Under the pieces are notes generated by a model. That model searched no databases and was not told the DNA's origin. It was given only the letters and a program-made list of their open reading frames with translations. A stretch of DNA of 64,000 bases from Roseiarcus sp963832305 (GTDB lineage: Bacteria; Pseudomonadota; Alphaproteobacteria; Rhizobiales; Beijerinckiaceae). This document shows, piece after piece, positions 18,980 through 27,813 of the stretch. The position numbers and the translations under genes are program-made. The stretch spans positions 75,961-139,960 of the forward strand of contig CAWHTU010000011.1 in NCBI GenBank assembly GCA_963832305.1. Reading direction: 5' to 3'. Position 1 is the stretch's first letter, and each line of letters starts with the position of its first letter.

Positions 18980-19113
18980 GTAAAGTGTCACCGTTTATCG
19001 TCCAGTGTCACCGTTTATCCCTTCCGTTGAGCTGCGGCGGGCGCGTGGCGAGTTCGCGAGTTCGAATCCAGTGCGGGGCAGTGCGAGTTCGGGGACAGAG
19101 TAAAGTGTCACCG
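18978..19113. repeat. Right repeat cluster of the REP/RAYT module
   Basis: GAGTAAAGTGTCACCG is repeated at 18978-18993 and 19098-19113, with a partial AGTGTCACCG at 19004-19013; the neighbouring sequence TTTATCC/TTTATCG is also reiterated. The orientation is opposite to most left-side copies, so the transposase lies between inverted sets. The rest of the gene-free stretch to 19323 shows nothing further that I can identify. Confidence 0.85.
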
Positions 19114-19323
19114 TTTATCCGTTCGTTTATCGCCGTTTATCGCCCAAACGAGCAGTTGCAGAAAAATGCACTTAACTCGCTGAAAAGACGCGATCGCGCG
19201 CAAAACTGAACACTGCCCCGATCTGGCCAATAGGACCTCGCGCAACCGCTTGCGCCGGGCCGCTGTTCGGCTACGCCGCCTGATCGCGAAAGTCGCGCCC
19301 GAGCAGGCCGAGGCACCCCCAAT

Positions 19324-21615
19324 TCAGGGCACCGGCGCGCTGAACAGGTAGCCCTGCGCCTCGGCGATCGTGCCCAGCGTTTCAATCACCCTGAGCTGCT
19401 TCACCGTTTCGACGCCTTCGATCAGCACGCACATGCCGAGCCGTCGGCTCATGGCGGCGACGCTTTCGACCAGCACCGAGGCGCGTTCCTGGACGCCAAG
19501 CCCCATGGTGAACGTGCGGTCGATCTTGATCCGGTCGAGCGGGAAACTCAAAAGATAGCTCAAGCTCGAATATCCGGTGCCGAAATCGTCGAGCGAAATG
19601 CGCAGGCCGCTTTCGCGCAGCGCCTGAAGCGTCCGGCGGGTGTCGCCCCGGTCTTCGAGCAAGGTCAATTCGGTGATCTCGAGATCGAGGCGGTGGGGGG
19701 AGAGGCCCGCGGAAGTCAGCGCGCCGAGGATCGTTCTCTCGAGATTGCCGCTGCGGAACTGCGTCGAGGACAGGTTGACCGAGACGCTGACGCTGTCCGG
19801 CCAGGCCGCGCAGGCCGCGCAGGCCCGCCGCAGCACCGACGCTCCCATCTCTTCCATCAGGCCGATCTCTTCGACGATCGGGATGAATTCTGTCGGAGAT
19901 ACGGCGCCAAGCACGGCGCTCTGCCAGCGCGCGAGCGCCTCGAACCCGACGATCCTGCGTGTCCCGACGGCGACGATGGGCTGGAAGTGGACATCGATGC
20001 CGTCGCTCGCCACCGCCGCGCGCAGTTCGAGCTCGATCAGGCGGCGGATCTGGATCTTGGCGTCCATCGCCGGCTCGAACGCCCGCCATACCCGCCGCCC
20101 GTCGGCCTTCGCCGCATAAAGCGCGATATCCGCCTTCGAGAGCAGCGCGTCGGGACTGGTCCCGTCGTCGGGCGCCGAGGCGCTGCCGATGCTGGCGCCG
20201 ACGATCACCTCGCTGCCGTCGATCACCACGGCGCGGTTGATTTCGTCGATGATGCGCTTGGCCATGGCGGCGGTCTCCGATTGGCCGGCCGCATGTCGGT
20301 GAAGGATGACAAATTCATCGCCGCCCCAGCGGGCCACCAGGTCGCGCGGGCCGGTGATCGCGCTGAGCCGGCGCGCGATCTCCACCAGGAGCTTGTCGCC
20401 AGTGCGGTGGCCGAGACTGTCGTTGACCTGCTTGAAGTCGTCGAGGTCGAGAAACATCACGGTCAGGCCGTCCGTCAGCGACTGCTCGGGATGAAGGACA
20501 AGCGCGAGCTCCTCCTCGAAACATCGCCGATTTGGGAGCTCGGTCACCGGGTCGAAGAGCGCCATGCGGTTGATTTCGCGCTGGGCGTTGCGCCGCTCGG
20601 TGACGTCCTGAATGACCATGACGGCGCCGTCGTCCTTCGTCCGATGAATTGTAATTTCGATCGCCCTGCCGTCGGGCGTCTCGATCGGCATGACGATGTC
20701 CGCGCCGTCACGCCTCTTGCCGAAAACCGCGTATGAAAGCGGAACGAAACTCGCCTCGTCGATCGCCCGGCTTCGGACCAGCCTGCGAAACACGGCGCGG
20801 GTGTGTGTTCCGGCAAGCTCGGCGTCCGGAGAGATGCGGAATATGCTGTGAAACTTGTCGTTGGCGAGAATGAGCCGCCCCTGGCGGTCAATCATGCACA
20901 AGCCGTGCGACATATTGTTGAGCGCAGCGTCGAGTCGGCCGGCAAGCGTGTCGCTTCGATCGCGCTCGATGATCTCCGCCCGGAAAATGTCCTTCATGCG
21001 ATTCGACGAGGACTTGATGAACAGGAGGAGCGGCAACAAGGAAATGACGATCATCGAGGGATACCAGCCGCCCGCGTAAACAAATGCGGCGCTGAGCGGG
21101 ACGAACGCCGCCGCGAGCTGCGCGTTCATGCCCCGATCGAGCGCGAAGCTGCGAGTCCACATCCCGAACGCGTATGTCACGGTCACGGTTGTGGCGAGAA
21201 AGCGCACAAAGCCTTCGTCCGTCTCCATGAAGGCGACGAGCGTCCAGATGGACAGGAGGGCGATATGCGCGGTCGCCCCGGCCACGAAGATCCGCTCTCG
21301 CCTGCGCGCGACCTCGATATTTGGGCTCGGCCTGTTGTTGGCGTGAAGGAGCTGGAAATGCATGCGGACAAGTGAGAGGAGCAGCATCAACCCGGCGCAT
21401 GCCCAGAGACCGATGCTTCTCGACGCGACGGCGGCTACGATCGCCGCGGCGACACTTGCCGTACAGGCCAGGAAAAGGCTACGGACCTCAACGAGGAGAC
21501 TATCGACGAACCCAATGTACAACGGGCCGGGCAATTCTTCCCGGGCGGTACGATCGCGGGCCTTTTGCATCAGCCACATTAAGTTTACCCAACGTCCGAC
21601 CGGCGGAGCGATCAA
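19324..21615 (-). CDS. Membrane GGDEF-EAL protein with PAS domain (c-di-GMP turnover)
   Basis: A 763-residue protein. Residues 40-215 hold about five to six membrane helices, 225-345 a PAS domain, 350-510 GGDEF and 525-763 EAL. The diguanylate cyclase site is intact (RWGGDEFVIL). The phosphodiesterase side keeps FEALARWQ, VNLSSTQF, LEITE, DDFGTGYSSLSYL, IKIDRTF and IEGVET, so both activities are possible; the net direction cannot be read. The C-terminus stops right after GYLFSAPVP, slightly short for the family. A later start (MWLMQKARD, 21579) is also plausible. With the polysaccharide genes 4 kb away it may link c-di-GMP to surface behaviour, but this is only proximity. Confidence 0.93.
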   Translation of the reverse strand: MIAPPVGRWVNLMWLMQKARDRTAREELPGPLYIGFVDSLLVEVRSLFLACTASVAAAIVAAVASRSIGLWACAGLMLLLSLVRMHFQLLHANNRPSPNIEVARRRERIFVAGATAHIALLSIWTLVAFMETDEGFVRFLATTVTVTYAFGMWTRSFALDRGMNAQLAAAFVPLSAAFVYAGGWYPSMIVISLLPLLLFIKSSSNRMKDIFRAEIIERDRSDTLAGRLDAALNNMSHGLCMIDRQGRLILANDKFHSIFRISPDAELAGTHTRAVFRRLVRSRAIDEASFVPLSYAVFGKRRDGADIVMPIETPDGRAIEITIHRTKDDGAVMVIQDVTERRNAQREINRMALFDPVTELPNRRCFEEELALVLHPEQSLTDGLTVMFLDLDDFKQVNDSLGHRTGDKLLVEIARRLSAITGPRDLVARWGGDEFVILHRHAAGQSETAAMAKRIIDEINRAVVIDGSEVIVGASIGSASAPDDGTSPDALLSKADIALYAAKADGRRVWRAFEPAMDAKIQIRRLIELELRAAVASDGIDVHFQPIVAVGTRRIVGFEALARWQSAVLGAVSPTEFIPIVEEIGLMEEMGASVLRRACAACAAWPDSVSVSVNLSSTQFRSGNLERTILGALTSAGLSPHRLDLEITELTLLEDRGDTRRTLQALRESGLRISLDDFGTGYSSLSYLLSFPLDRIKIDRTFTMGLGVQERASVLVESVAAMSRRLGMCVLIEGVETVKQLRVIETLGTIAEAQGYLFSAPVP

Positions 21616-21669
21616 CTGAACATTAATCTATGCGCAGCAATTCGATCGCTTTGGCCGGTTCTTTAAGAG

Positions 21670-22341
21670 ATGATCGATAACGTCTCCGAGTTTTCCAACG
21701 ACAGATATAGGCTGATGACCATTAAGTTTTTGCAATCGCGTGTGCGCCAAAAGGAGCGAGTCCAATTTCGGGTTCAGTCAATCCGCGACATGCGAGATAG
21801 CGTCACCACGACCGCACGTATGGAGGCAGTCTTGCGACGTGATTCCAGTCGTATTGTCGTCGCGCATCTAACTGAGCGAGATTTTGCGTCGGCCAGATTG
21901 ACAATACCCGAGATTGGGGCTTTCAAGGATTATGAGGACTGGCTGGATTTTCGCGCGAGTGGTCTTTTTTGGTCTGCGAAGCCGCAGGTTTTTCTGTCGA
22001 ATGCAGATCCCGGTAGACCTCGGACAAGTTTGACGAACTGGCGTGAAGCGACTTCGACTCTTCCAAGTATATCGGCCCTTGATCAATTTGCGGGCTCACT
22101 CACTGTCGTCAGCTGTTCAGGCGCCACAGGACGACAACAGGTTCCAGGTCTGCTCGAACCTTTTGCGGACGAAAAAGGAATCGTCGCTAGTCTCGTGAAT
22201 GCCGGCCGCCAGGGGCCGAGGCGCCGTGGATCTACGGCGTCGAATTCGACCGTGCTGCAACCGACGAGTCGGCGCCGCAAAATACCGTACCAACAGATTT
22301 GGAGAGGATTTTCGCCCGGATTGACGGCCCAGCTGTTTTGA
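21670..22341 (+). CDS. Hypothetical protein next to the FeeM-like synthase, C-terminal part doubtful
   Basis: I do not recognise a named family. The segment from the internal ATG at 21820 (MEAVLRRDSSRIVVAHLTER, then IPEIGAFKDYEDWLDFR) has the composition of a real protein and resembles short uncharacterised proteins I recall from Methylobacterium-type genomes. After about 21960 the residues become Ser/Arg-rich and less convincing, so a lost frame or decayed tail is possible. GC content is lower than in neighbouring genes. It lies 104 bases upstream of the N-acyl amino acid synthase gene on the same strand. The start could be 21670 or 21820. Confidence 0.4.
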   Translation: MIDNVSEFSNDRYRLMTIKFLQSRVRQKERVQFRVQSIRDMRDSVTTTARMEAVLRRDSSRIVVAHLTERDFASARLTIPEIGAFKDYEDWLDFRASGLFWSAKPQVFLSNADPGRPRTSLTNWREATSTLPSISALDQFAGSLTVVSCSGATGRQQVPGLLEPFADEKGIVASLVNAGRQGPRRRGSTASNSTVLQPTSRRRKIPYQQIWRGFSPGLTAQLF

Positions 22342-22445
22342 ACTTTCATGCGAAAATGCACTCGATCGGCTTAAAAAGGGCCGTCCCGAATCGACACAAG
22401 CTATGGTTGTATAAGTGTTTACATTCCCTTAATAATTGATTAAAC

Positions 22446-23225
22446 ATGACCCGGGTTGCGGGAGTAAGGGTCATGTATATTCAAGCTTCGGGTCACGCGC
22501 CGCGCTTTGCGGATCGGGTTGCGGAAATGCTCGAACGCGTCGAGCATCGGCCGGCCATCTGTCAGGCCGACCGCGAAGCAGCGTATCGGCTTCGGTACGA
22601 AGCGTATCTGAGGCAGAACCTCCTGAACGAGCGCCTGGACGCGACGCTTTACGACGAGGTGTACGACAAGAGTCCCAACTCGCTCATAACGATGACATAT
22701 ATCGACGGCGAACTCGCGAGCACGGTTCGCGTGCACGTCATTACCGACGAGGCTGCGATATCGCCCGCACTCGATGTGTTTCCTGACGTTTTGGAGGCGC
22801 GACTGCGAGAGCGCCGCGTCATCATCGACCCTTCGCGTCTCGCCGCGCGCGCAGACATGGCGAAGAGGTTTCCGGAGTTGCCGTACTTCGCGCTCCGGCC
22901 GCCGTGGATGGCTGCGCACCATTTCAACGCCGGTTTCATCGTCGTGAGCTGCGCTATCGGACACTTGGGGTATTACCGCAGAACGTTCCGGGCCCAGGCA
23001 TGGTCGGACCTGCGCAGCTATCCTAAAGTGACGGCCAAGGTCGTGTGCGTCGGCCTTGAATTCCCCGCCGAGCGCGACAGCGTCGAGGCGCGCTACCCGT
23101 CTTTCCGCTCAACGCCGGCCGAACGCGAAGCCCTTTTCGGCGAGTTCTCGTTGTCGCTCGGGCCATGCGGGGCCGCGGCGGGGAAAGCCCCGGCGGAGGC
23201 GGCGCTGCAACAGACGAATGCGTGA
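22446..23225 (+). CDS. FeeM-like N-acyl amino acid synthase (GNAT/autoinducer-synthase-like fold)
   Basis: The central part (AYRLRYEAYLRQNLLNERLD, then DEVYDKSPNSLITMTYIDGE, ASTVRVHV and RVIIDPSRLAARADMAKRF) matches the FeeM/AHL-synthase-like branch of the GNAT superfamily. These enzymes join an acyl chain, usually from acyl-ACP, to an amino acid to make long-chain N-acyl amino acids. The product here is unknown. Length is 259 residues from the first ATG; an ATG at 22473 (MYIQAS) after GGGAGTAAGG is an equally good start. The upstream 100 bases are AT-rich (TTAATAATTGATTAAACATG) and look like a promoter region. It converges with rnhA. Confidence 0.75.
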   Translation: MTRVAGVRVMYIQASGHAPRFADRVAEMLERVEHRPAICQADREAAYRLRYEAYLRQNLLNERLDATLYDEVYDKSPNSLITMTYIDGELASTVRVHVITDEAAISPALDVFPDVLEARLRERRVIIDPSRLAARADMAKRFPELPYFALRPPWMAAHHFNAGFIVVSCAIGHLGYYRRTFRAQAWSDLRSYPKVTAKVVCVGLEFPAERDSVEARYPSFRSTPAEREALFGEFSLSLGPCGAAAGKAPAEAALQQTNA

Positions 23226-23757
23226 TGACGTGAGCTTCGGGCCGAAGCGACGATCGAGCGGCGCCAATCGCTTTCGTCCGCCGGCGGAATTGAAGCACAG
23301 CGCGGCCCGGCGCCGCTAACGTCTTGAACTCCGCCATGCCGTCGCGGGCGAGCTGGTCGGCGCGGGCGTTCATTTCGTCCTCCGCATGGCCTTTGACCCA
23401 GAACCACTCGATCCTGTGCCGCCGGGCGGCCTCGTCGAGCCGACGCCAGAGGTCCTCGTTCTTGACCGGCTTTTTCGCTGCTGTCCGCCAGCCGTTGGCC
23501 TTCCAGGCGTCGATCCAGCTCGTGACGCCGCCGCGCAAATATTGCGAATCGGTGTGGACGCTCACGTCGCACGCCCGGTTCAAGGATTGGAGCGATTCGA
23601 TGGCCGCGGTCAGCTCCATACGATTGTTGGTGGTGAACGCTTCGCCGCCCTTGAGTTCCTTTTCATGGCCGCCGTAGCGCAGGACGGCGCCCCAGCCGCC
23701 CGGGCCCGGGTTGCCGGAACAGGCCCCGTCGGTCCAGATCGAGACGCGTCGGCTCAC
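23023..23757 (-). CDS. rnhA: Ribonuclease HI with unnatural 3' extension
   Basis: Degrades RNA in RNA-DNA hybrids. The catalytic acidic residues are in WTDGACSGNPGPGGWGAV, NNRMELTAAIESL, HTDSQYL and MNARADQLAR. The family is about 150 residues, but the frame here runs 244 residues and overlaps the convergent synthase gene by 203 bases. The tail after GMAEFKT is Arg/Pro-rich and has no family similarity. At 23318/23319 the plus strand reads CTAACGTC; removing one A would create a TAG stop after FKT and give 146 residues. I therefore expect the real gene to end at about 23317. The ATG overlaps the thrB stop by four bases. Confidence 0.92.
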   Translation of the reverse strand: MSRRVSIWTDGACSGNPGPGGWGAVLRYGGHEKELKGGEAFTTNNRMELTAAIESLQSLNRACDVSVHTDSQYLRGGVTSWIDAWKANGWRTAAKKPVKNEDLWRRLDEAARRHRIEWFWVKGHAEDEMNARADQLARDGMAEFKTLAAPGRAVLQFRRRTKAIGAARSSLRPEAHVITHSSVAAPPPPGLSPPRPRMARATTRTRRKGLRVRPALSGKTGSAPRRCRARRGIQGRRTRPWPSL

Positions 23758-24719
23758 CGCATGAGCCCATAGTCGGCGGCCGACCTCACCCGTTGGTGGA
23801 AGCGCAATTTGTCGCGATATTCGAGCGGATTTTTCGGCGCGACCTTCGCCCCCGCCGGCACGTTCAGCCAGTCGACGAGCCGCGTCAGCATGAAGCGCAG
23901 CGCCGCGCCCCGCGCGAGCAGCGGCAGGGCGGCGATCTCGGCCTTGTCGAGCCGCCGCACGCGCTCGTAGCCGGCGATCATCGCCCGCCCCTTCGAGACG
24001 TTGAACTCATTGTCGGGCTCGAAGCACCAGGCGCTGAGGCAAATCGCCAGATCGTAGGCGAGCGCGTCGTTGCAGGCGAAATAGAAGTCGATCAGGCCGG
24101 AGAGTTTCTCGCCGAGAAAGAAGACGTTGTCGTTGAAAAGATCGGCATGAATGACGCCGTGCGGCAGGTCCCTCGGCCAGTGAGCCTCGAGAAAGGCCAT
24201 CTCCGCGGCGCTTTCCTCGCCGAGATGCGCAGCGACTTCGTCCGCGCGCGCTTTCGCGGCGTGCAAGAGGGATCGCCAGCCTTCGAGCGAGAGCGCATTG
24301 GCGCGTTTCAACGGGAAGTCGGCGCCGGCCAGATGCATCCGCGCGAGCGCTTCCCCGACCTCGCCGCAATGGCGAACGTTCGGCCGGCGAATCCATAATC
24401 CGTCGAGAAACGTGACGATCGTCGCCGGGCGGCCGGCGAGCTCGCCGAGCGCGGAGCCGGCGCGATTGCGGACCGGCTGAGGACAGGTGACGCCGCGCTG
24501 GGCCAGATGCTCCATCAGGCCAATGAAGAAGGGCAAATCCTCCGCTTTTACCCGCTTCTCGTACAGGGTGAGGATATATTGACCACTTGCCGTACGCATC
24601 AGGAAGTTGGAGTTCTCGACGCCTTCGGCGATGCCCTTGAACGATATCACGTCGCCGATCTCGTAAAGGGCGAGAAAGGCGCGCAGCGCGTCGTCCGACA
24701 CTTCGGTGTAGACTGCCAT
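23754..24719 (-). CDS. thrB: Homoserine kinase (ThrB, APH-like type)
   Basis: Phosphorylates homoserine in threonine synthesis. It belongs to the aminoglycoside-phosphotransferase-like type used by Alphaproteobacteria and not the GHMP type. Evidence is the N-terminus MAVYTEVSDDALRAFL, the phosphate-loop region GIAEGVENSNFLM, the catalytic loop HGVIHADLFNDNVFF and the metal-binding segment GLIDFYFACND. The length (321) is normal. In Rhizobiales the usual order is ispH-thrB-rnhA; here thrB and rnhA overlap as expected, but ispH is absent upstream and a remnant lies 13 kb away on the same strand. Confidence 0.96.
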   Translation of the reverse strand: MAVYTEVSDDALRAFLALYEIGDVISFKGIAEGVENSNFLMRTASGQYILTLYEKRVKAEDLPFFIGLMEHLAQRGVTCPQPVRNRAGSALGELAGRPATIVTFLDGLWIRRPNVRHCGEVGEALARMHLAGADFPLKRANALSLEGWRSLLHAAKARADEVAAHLGEESAAEMAFLEAHWPRDLPHGVIHADLFNDNVFFLGEKLSGLIDFYFACNDALAYDLAICLSAWCFEPDNEFNVSKGRAMIAGYERVRRLDKAEIAALPLLARGAALRFMLTRLVDWLNVPAGAKVAPKNPLEYRDKLRFHQRVRSAADYGLMR

Positions 24720-24998
24720 GTCCGTCCGTTGAACTGGCGCATCGAGGGAGAGCGATGGCGGACCCGCTTAGCGGCGTGTATAAGGCGCGTCAATCGCCGC
24801 GTTTTCGCCGTCAGCCGTACGCCCATGGGCGCGCGACCGGGCGAGCGGATACCGCGCTTCAAGCACGGTTCGAGCGGATCGAACGGCCAGTCGCCAAGGT
24901 CCTCGATATTGGCGTTCGGAGGAAATCAGTTCGGATATTGCGGCGTCACGGACGACGCGGCGGCGCCATGCGGCGGCAATTGGATGGGGGTCCGCTTG

Positions 24999-26318
24999 AT
25001 GCGCATCGTAATGATCGGGGCCGGCTATGTCGGGCTTGTATCAGGGGCCTGTCTCGCCGATTTCGGCCACGAAGTGGTTTGCGTCGAGGTCGATGAGAAC
25101 AAGGTGGCGAGTCTGCGCGAAGGTCGCGTTCCGATCTATGAGCCAGGCTTGAGCGAGTTGGTCCTGGCCAATCAGAGCGCCGGGCGGCTCGCATTCACGA
25201 CCAGCCTCAAGGAGGCCGGGCGCGGCGCGCAGGCGATCTTCATCGCTGTCGGCACGCCGTCGCTCGCCGAGGTCGGCTCGGCCGACATGCATTTCGTGCA
25301 CGAGGCGGCGCGCGACATTGCCGGCGTCATCGAGGACTTCACCGTCGTCGTCGTGAAATCGACCGTCCCCATCGGCGCCGGAGACGAGGTCGAGCGCATC
25401 ATCGCCGAGCGCGTGCCGCGCGACAGGTTCGCCGTCGTGTCAAATCCAGAATTCCTGCGCGAGGGCGCGGCGATCAACGATTTCAAGCGGCCCGACCGGG
25501 TGGTCATCGGCGTCGAGGACGACCGCGCGCGCGAGGTGATGCGCGAGATCTACCAGCCCATCGAACGCAATGGCGGACCGATCGTCTATACGTCCCGCCG
25601 CAGCTCGGAGATGGTCAAATATGCCGCCAATGTATTCCTGGCGATGAAGGTCACCTTCATAAACGAGATCGCCGATCTGTGCGAACGTGTCGGCGCCGAC
25701 GTTCTGGACGTGTCGCACGGCATCGGTCTCGACGATCGCATCGGCCGCAAGTTCCTCAATCCCGGGCCAGGCTTCGGCGGCTCTTGCTTTCCGAAGGATA
25801 CGCTGGCGCTGACCAGGCTCGCGGCCGACGCCAAGGCCCCGATCCGGCTGGTCGAAACGCTTGTCGACGTCAACGACAAGCGCAAGACGGCCATGGCCGC
25901 CAAGGTCGTCGCCGCATGCGGCGGTTCGGTCGCGGGAAAACGGATCGCGGTGCTCGGCCTCACTTACAAGCCCAAGACCGACGACATGCGCGACGCGCCC
26001 AGTCTCGTCATCGTCCCTGAGCTGCAAGCGGCGGGGGCTCAGGTCGTCGCCTATGATCCGGAAGGGCTTCGAACGGCCAAACCGCTACTGCCCGGAATCG
26101 AGTTCGCAGAGAACGCCTACGCCTGCTTGAAAGGCGCCGACGCGGGAGTGATTGTCACCGAATGGGACGAGTTCCGGGCCCTCGACCTTGCGCGCGTCAA
26201 AGCCTGCCTTGCCGCGCCGATCATCGTCGATCTGCGCAACATCTATCCGATAAAGGCAATGAAGACGCTCGGATTTCGGTATGTCTGCGTCGGCCGGGGC
26301 TTTGGCGGAGAGGGCTGA
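24999..26318 (+). CDS. ugd: UDP-glucose 6-dehydrogenase
   Basis: Oxidises UDP-glucose to UDP-glucuronate with two NAD+, feeding acidic polysaccharides. Evidence is the NAD-binding N-terminus MRIVMIGAGYVGLVSGACL, the KSTVPIG and NPEFLREG segments, the catalytic cysteine in PGPGFGGSCFPKDTLAL and the C-terminal KTDDMRDAPS. It has 439 residues from the ATG at 24999, which begins directly with the first beta strand; the open frame further upstream to 24507 is antisense to thrB and not coding. It is followed at 96 bases by a glycosyltransferase, and it opens the surface-polysaccharide block. Confidence 0.96.
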   Translation: MRIVMIGAGYVGLVSGACLADFGHEVVCVEVDENKVASLREGRVPIYEPGLSELVLANQSAGRLAFTTSLKEAGRGAQAIFIAVGTPSLAEVGSADMHFVHEAARDIAGVIEDFTVVVVKSTVPIGAGDEVERIIAERVPRDRFAVVSNPEFLREGAAINDFKRPDRVVIGVEDDRAREVMREIYQPIERNGGPIVYTSRRSSEMVKYAANVFLAMKVTFINEIADLCERVGADVLDVSHGIGLDDRIGRKFLNPGPGFGGSCFPKDTLALTRLAADAKAPIRLVETLVDVNDKRKTAMAAKVVAACGGSVAGKRIAVLGLTYKPKTDDMRDAPSLVIVPELQAAGAQVVAYDPEGLRTAKPLLPGIEFAENAYACLKGADAGVIVTEWDEFRALDLARVKACLAAPIIVDLRNIYPIKAMKTLGFRYVCVGRGFGGEG

Positions 26319-26414
26319 CGCGCCGCAGCCAGCATGATCGCAGGCGCGATGGCGCGGCGGGAGCAGAGCTGCCGTTCTTGACCGAACCCGCAAAACCCGC
26401 AATCGAAAGTCGCC

Positions 26415-27656
26415 ATGCCGCCGCCGCGTCAATCCCGATCCTGTGTCATCGTCGTCGAAAACCTGCCGGTGCCCTTCGATCGGCGGGTGTGGCAGGAGGC
26501 CCAGGCCCTCGCCCGGGCCGGGTGGCTGGTTTCGGTGATCTGCCCGGCCAACACGGCCTATCCGAAGCGGTTCGAGGTCATCGACGATATTGCGATCTAC
26601 CGTCATGCGCTGCCGCCCGAGGGCCGCGGGGCGCTCGCTTACTTCCGCGAGTATTCGGCCGCGCTCATTCACGAATTCCGGCTCCTGATCAAGGTTCACC
26701 GTGAGCGCGGCTTCTCGATCATACAGGCCTGCAATCCGCCCGATCTCATCTTTTTGGCCGCCGCGCCGTTCAAGCTCATGGGCAAGAAGTTCATCTTCGA
26801 CCAGCACGACGTCGGGCCCGAACTGTTCGTCGTTAAATATGGCCGCAAGGGCTTTCTCCATCGGGCGCTCATGTTTTTCGAGCAGATGAGCTACGCGATG
26901 GCGGATTTCGTCATCACCGCCAACGCGACGTTCAAGGACCTGGCTGTCAGCCGCGGCGGCAAGCCGCCATCGGTGGTCGAGGTCGTCTATGGCGTGCCCG
27001 ACCGCAAGCGCATCCACCGCGTTGAGCCCGAACCCGGACTGCATGGCGGGCGCAAGTTCCTGCTCGGCTATCTCGGCATCATCAATGAGCAGGATGGCGT
27101 CGATCATTTCGTGCGCGCGGTCGCCGATCTGGTCAAGGCCAAGGGGTTCCGCGACTTTACCGCCGTCGTCGTCGGCTCCGGCCCGGCGCTCGAATCGGTG
27201 CGGGCGCTTGCGACCTCGCTTGGCGTCGCAGATTTCGTGCGCTTTACCGGCTATCTCAGCGGCGAGCGGCTGCTCGCGCATATCAGCGCGTTCGACATTG
27301 GCGTCATCCCCGACCCGTTCAACGAAGCCAACGACGTGATGAGCATGAACAAGGTGTTCGAATATTGCGCGATGGGGATTCCGACGGCCTGCTATCCGCT
27401 TCGCGAGACCAAGCGGCTTCTGGGCGAAGCGGGCGTCTACGCGCCGACGCTCGATCCCTCGGGGCTCGCCTCCGCCTGCCTCCAGCTCATGGAGGACGAC
27501 GACCTTCGCCAGCGCTCGGCCGCGGCAGCGGCGAAGCTTTCGGTGGAGACTTTCGTGTGGGAGAACGAAGCGCGGAAGTATGTCGCGGTCTATGAGCGGG
27601 TGTTGGCGACAATGTCCGCGCCAGCGGTTGAGCCGGCCGGTCCGAGCGCCGGCTGA
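26415..27656 (+). CDS. Family 4 glycosyltransferase
   Basis: A 413-residue GT-B glycosyltransferase. The N-terminal domain begins CVIVVENLPVPFDRRVWQEA, common in exopolysaccharide GT4 enzymes. The C-terminal Rossmann domain carries GYLGIINEQDGVDHFVRAVA, VVVGSGPALESV, VRFTGYLSGERL and the nucleotide-sugar segment NDVMSMNKVFEYCAMGIPT, with NKVFEY in the place of the usual E-x7-E motif. Neither the sugar nor the acceptor can be deduced. The position right after ugd suggests a role in a uronic-acid-containing surface polymer. Confidence 0.92.
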   Translation: MPPPRQSRSCVIVVENLPVPFDRRVWQEAQALARAGWLVSVICPANTAYPKRFEVIDDIAIYRHALPPEGRGALAYFREYSAALIHEFRLLIKVHRERGFSIIQACNPPDLIFLAAAPFKLMGKKFIFDQHDVGPELFVVKYGRKGFLHRALMFFEQMSYAMADFVITANATFKDLAVSRGGKPPSVVEVVYGVPDRKRIHRVEPEPGLHGGRKFLLGYLGIINEQDGVDHFVRAVADLVKAKGFRDFTAVVVGSGPALESVRALATSLGVADFVRFTGYLSGERLLAHISAFDIGVIPDPFNEANDVMSMNKVFEYCAMGIPTACYPLRETKRLLGEAGVYAPTLDPSGLASACLQLMEDDDLRQRSAAAAAKLSVETFVWENEARKYVAVYERVLATMSAPAVEPAGPSAG

Positions 27657-27813
27657 GCCGGACCGCCGGGGCAGGGGAGGCAGGCGCCGGTGGCCAGAAT
27701 TCCCCGCGCCACCGCGGCCGTACGTTTTTATGCGCGCACGGACTTTTCAAAGAGTTAGGCGCCTTTTTCTGCAACTCGATTTAGATATATAACATTTGAA
27801 CGATGTATAAAGT

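Noticed and set aside
19050..19085. tRNA-like T-arm sequence GAGTTCGAATCCAGT in the right REP flank
   Set aside because: No acceptor, D or anticodon arms can be built around it; it is a chance match within repeat DNA.
18033..19113. CRISPR-like array in the GAGTAAAGTGTCACCG repeats
   Set aside because: Copies are in both orientations with irregular spacing and surround a RAYT gene; there is no constant spacer length and there are no cas genes.
24507..24998. N-terminal extension of the UDP-glucose dehydrogenase frame
   Set aside because: It lies antisense to thrB, and the enzyme starts naturally at the beta strand encoded from 24999.
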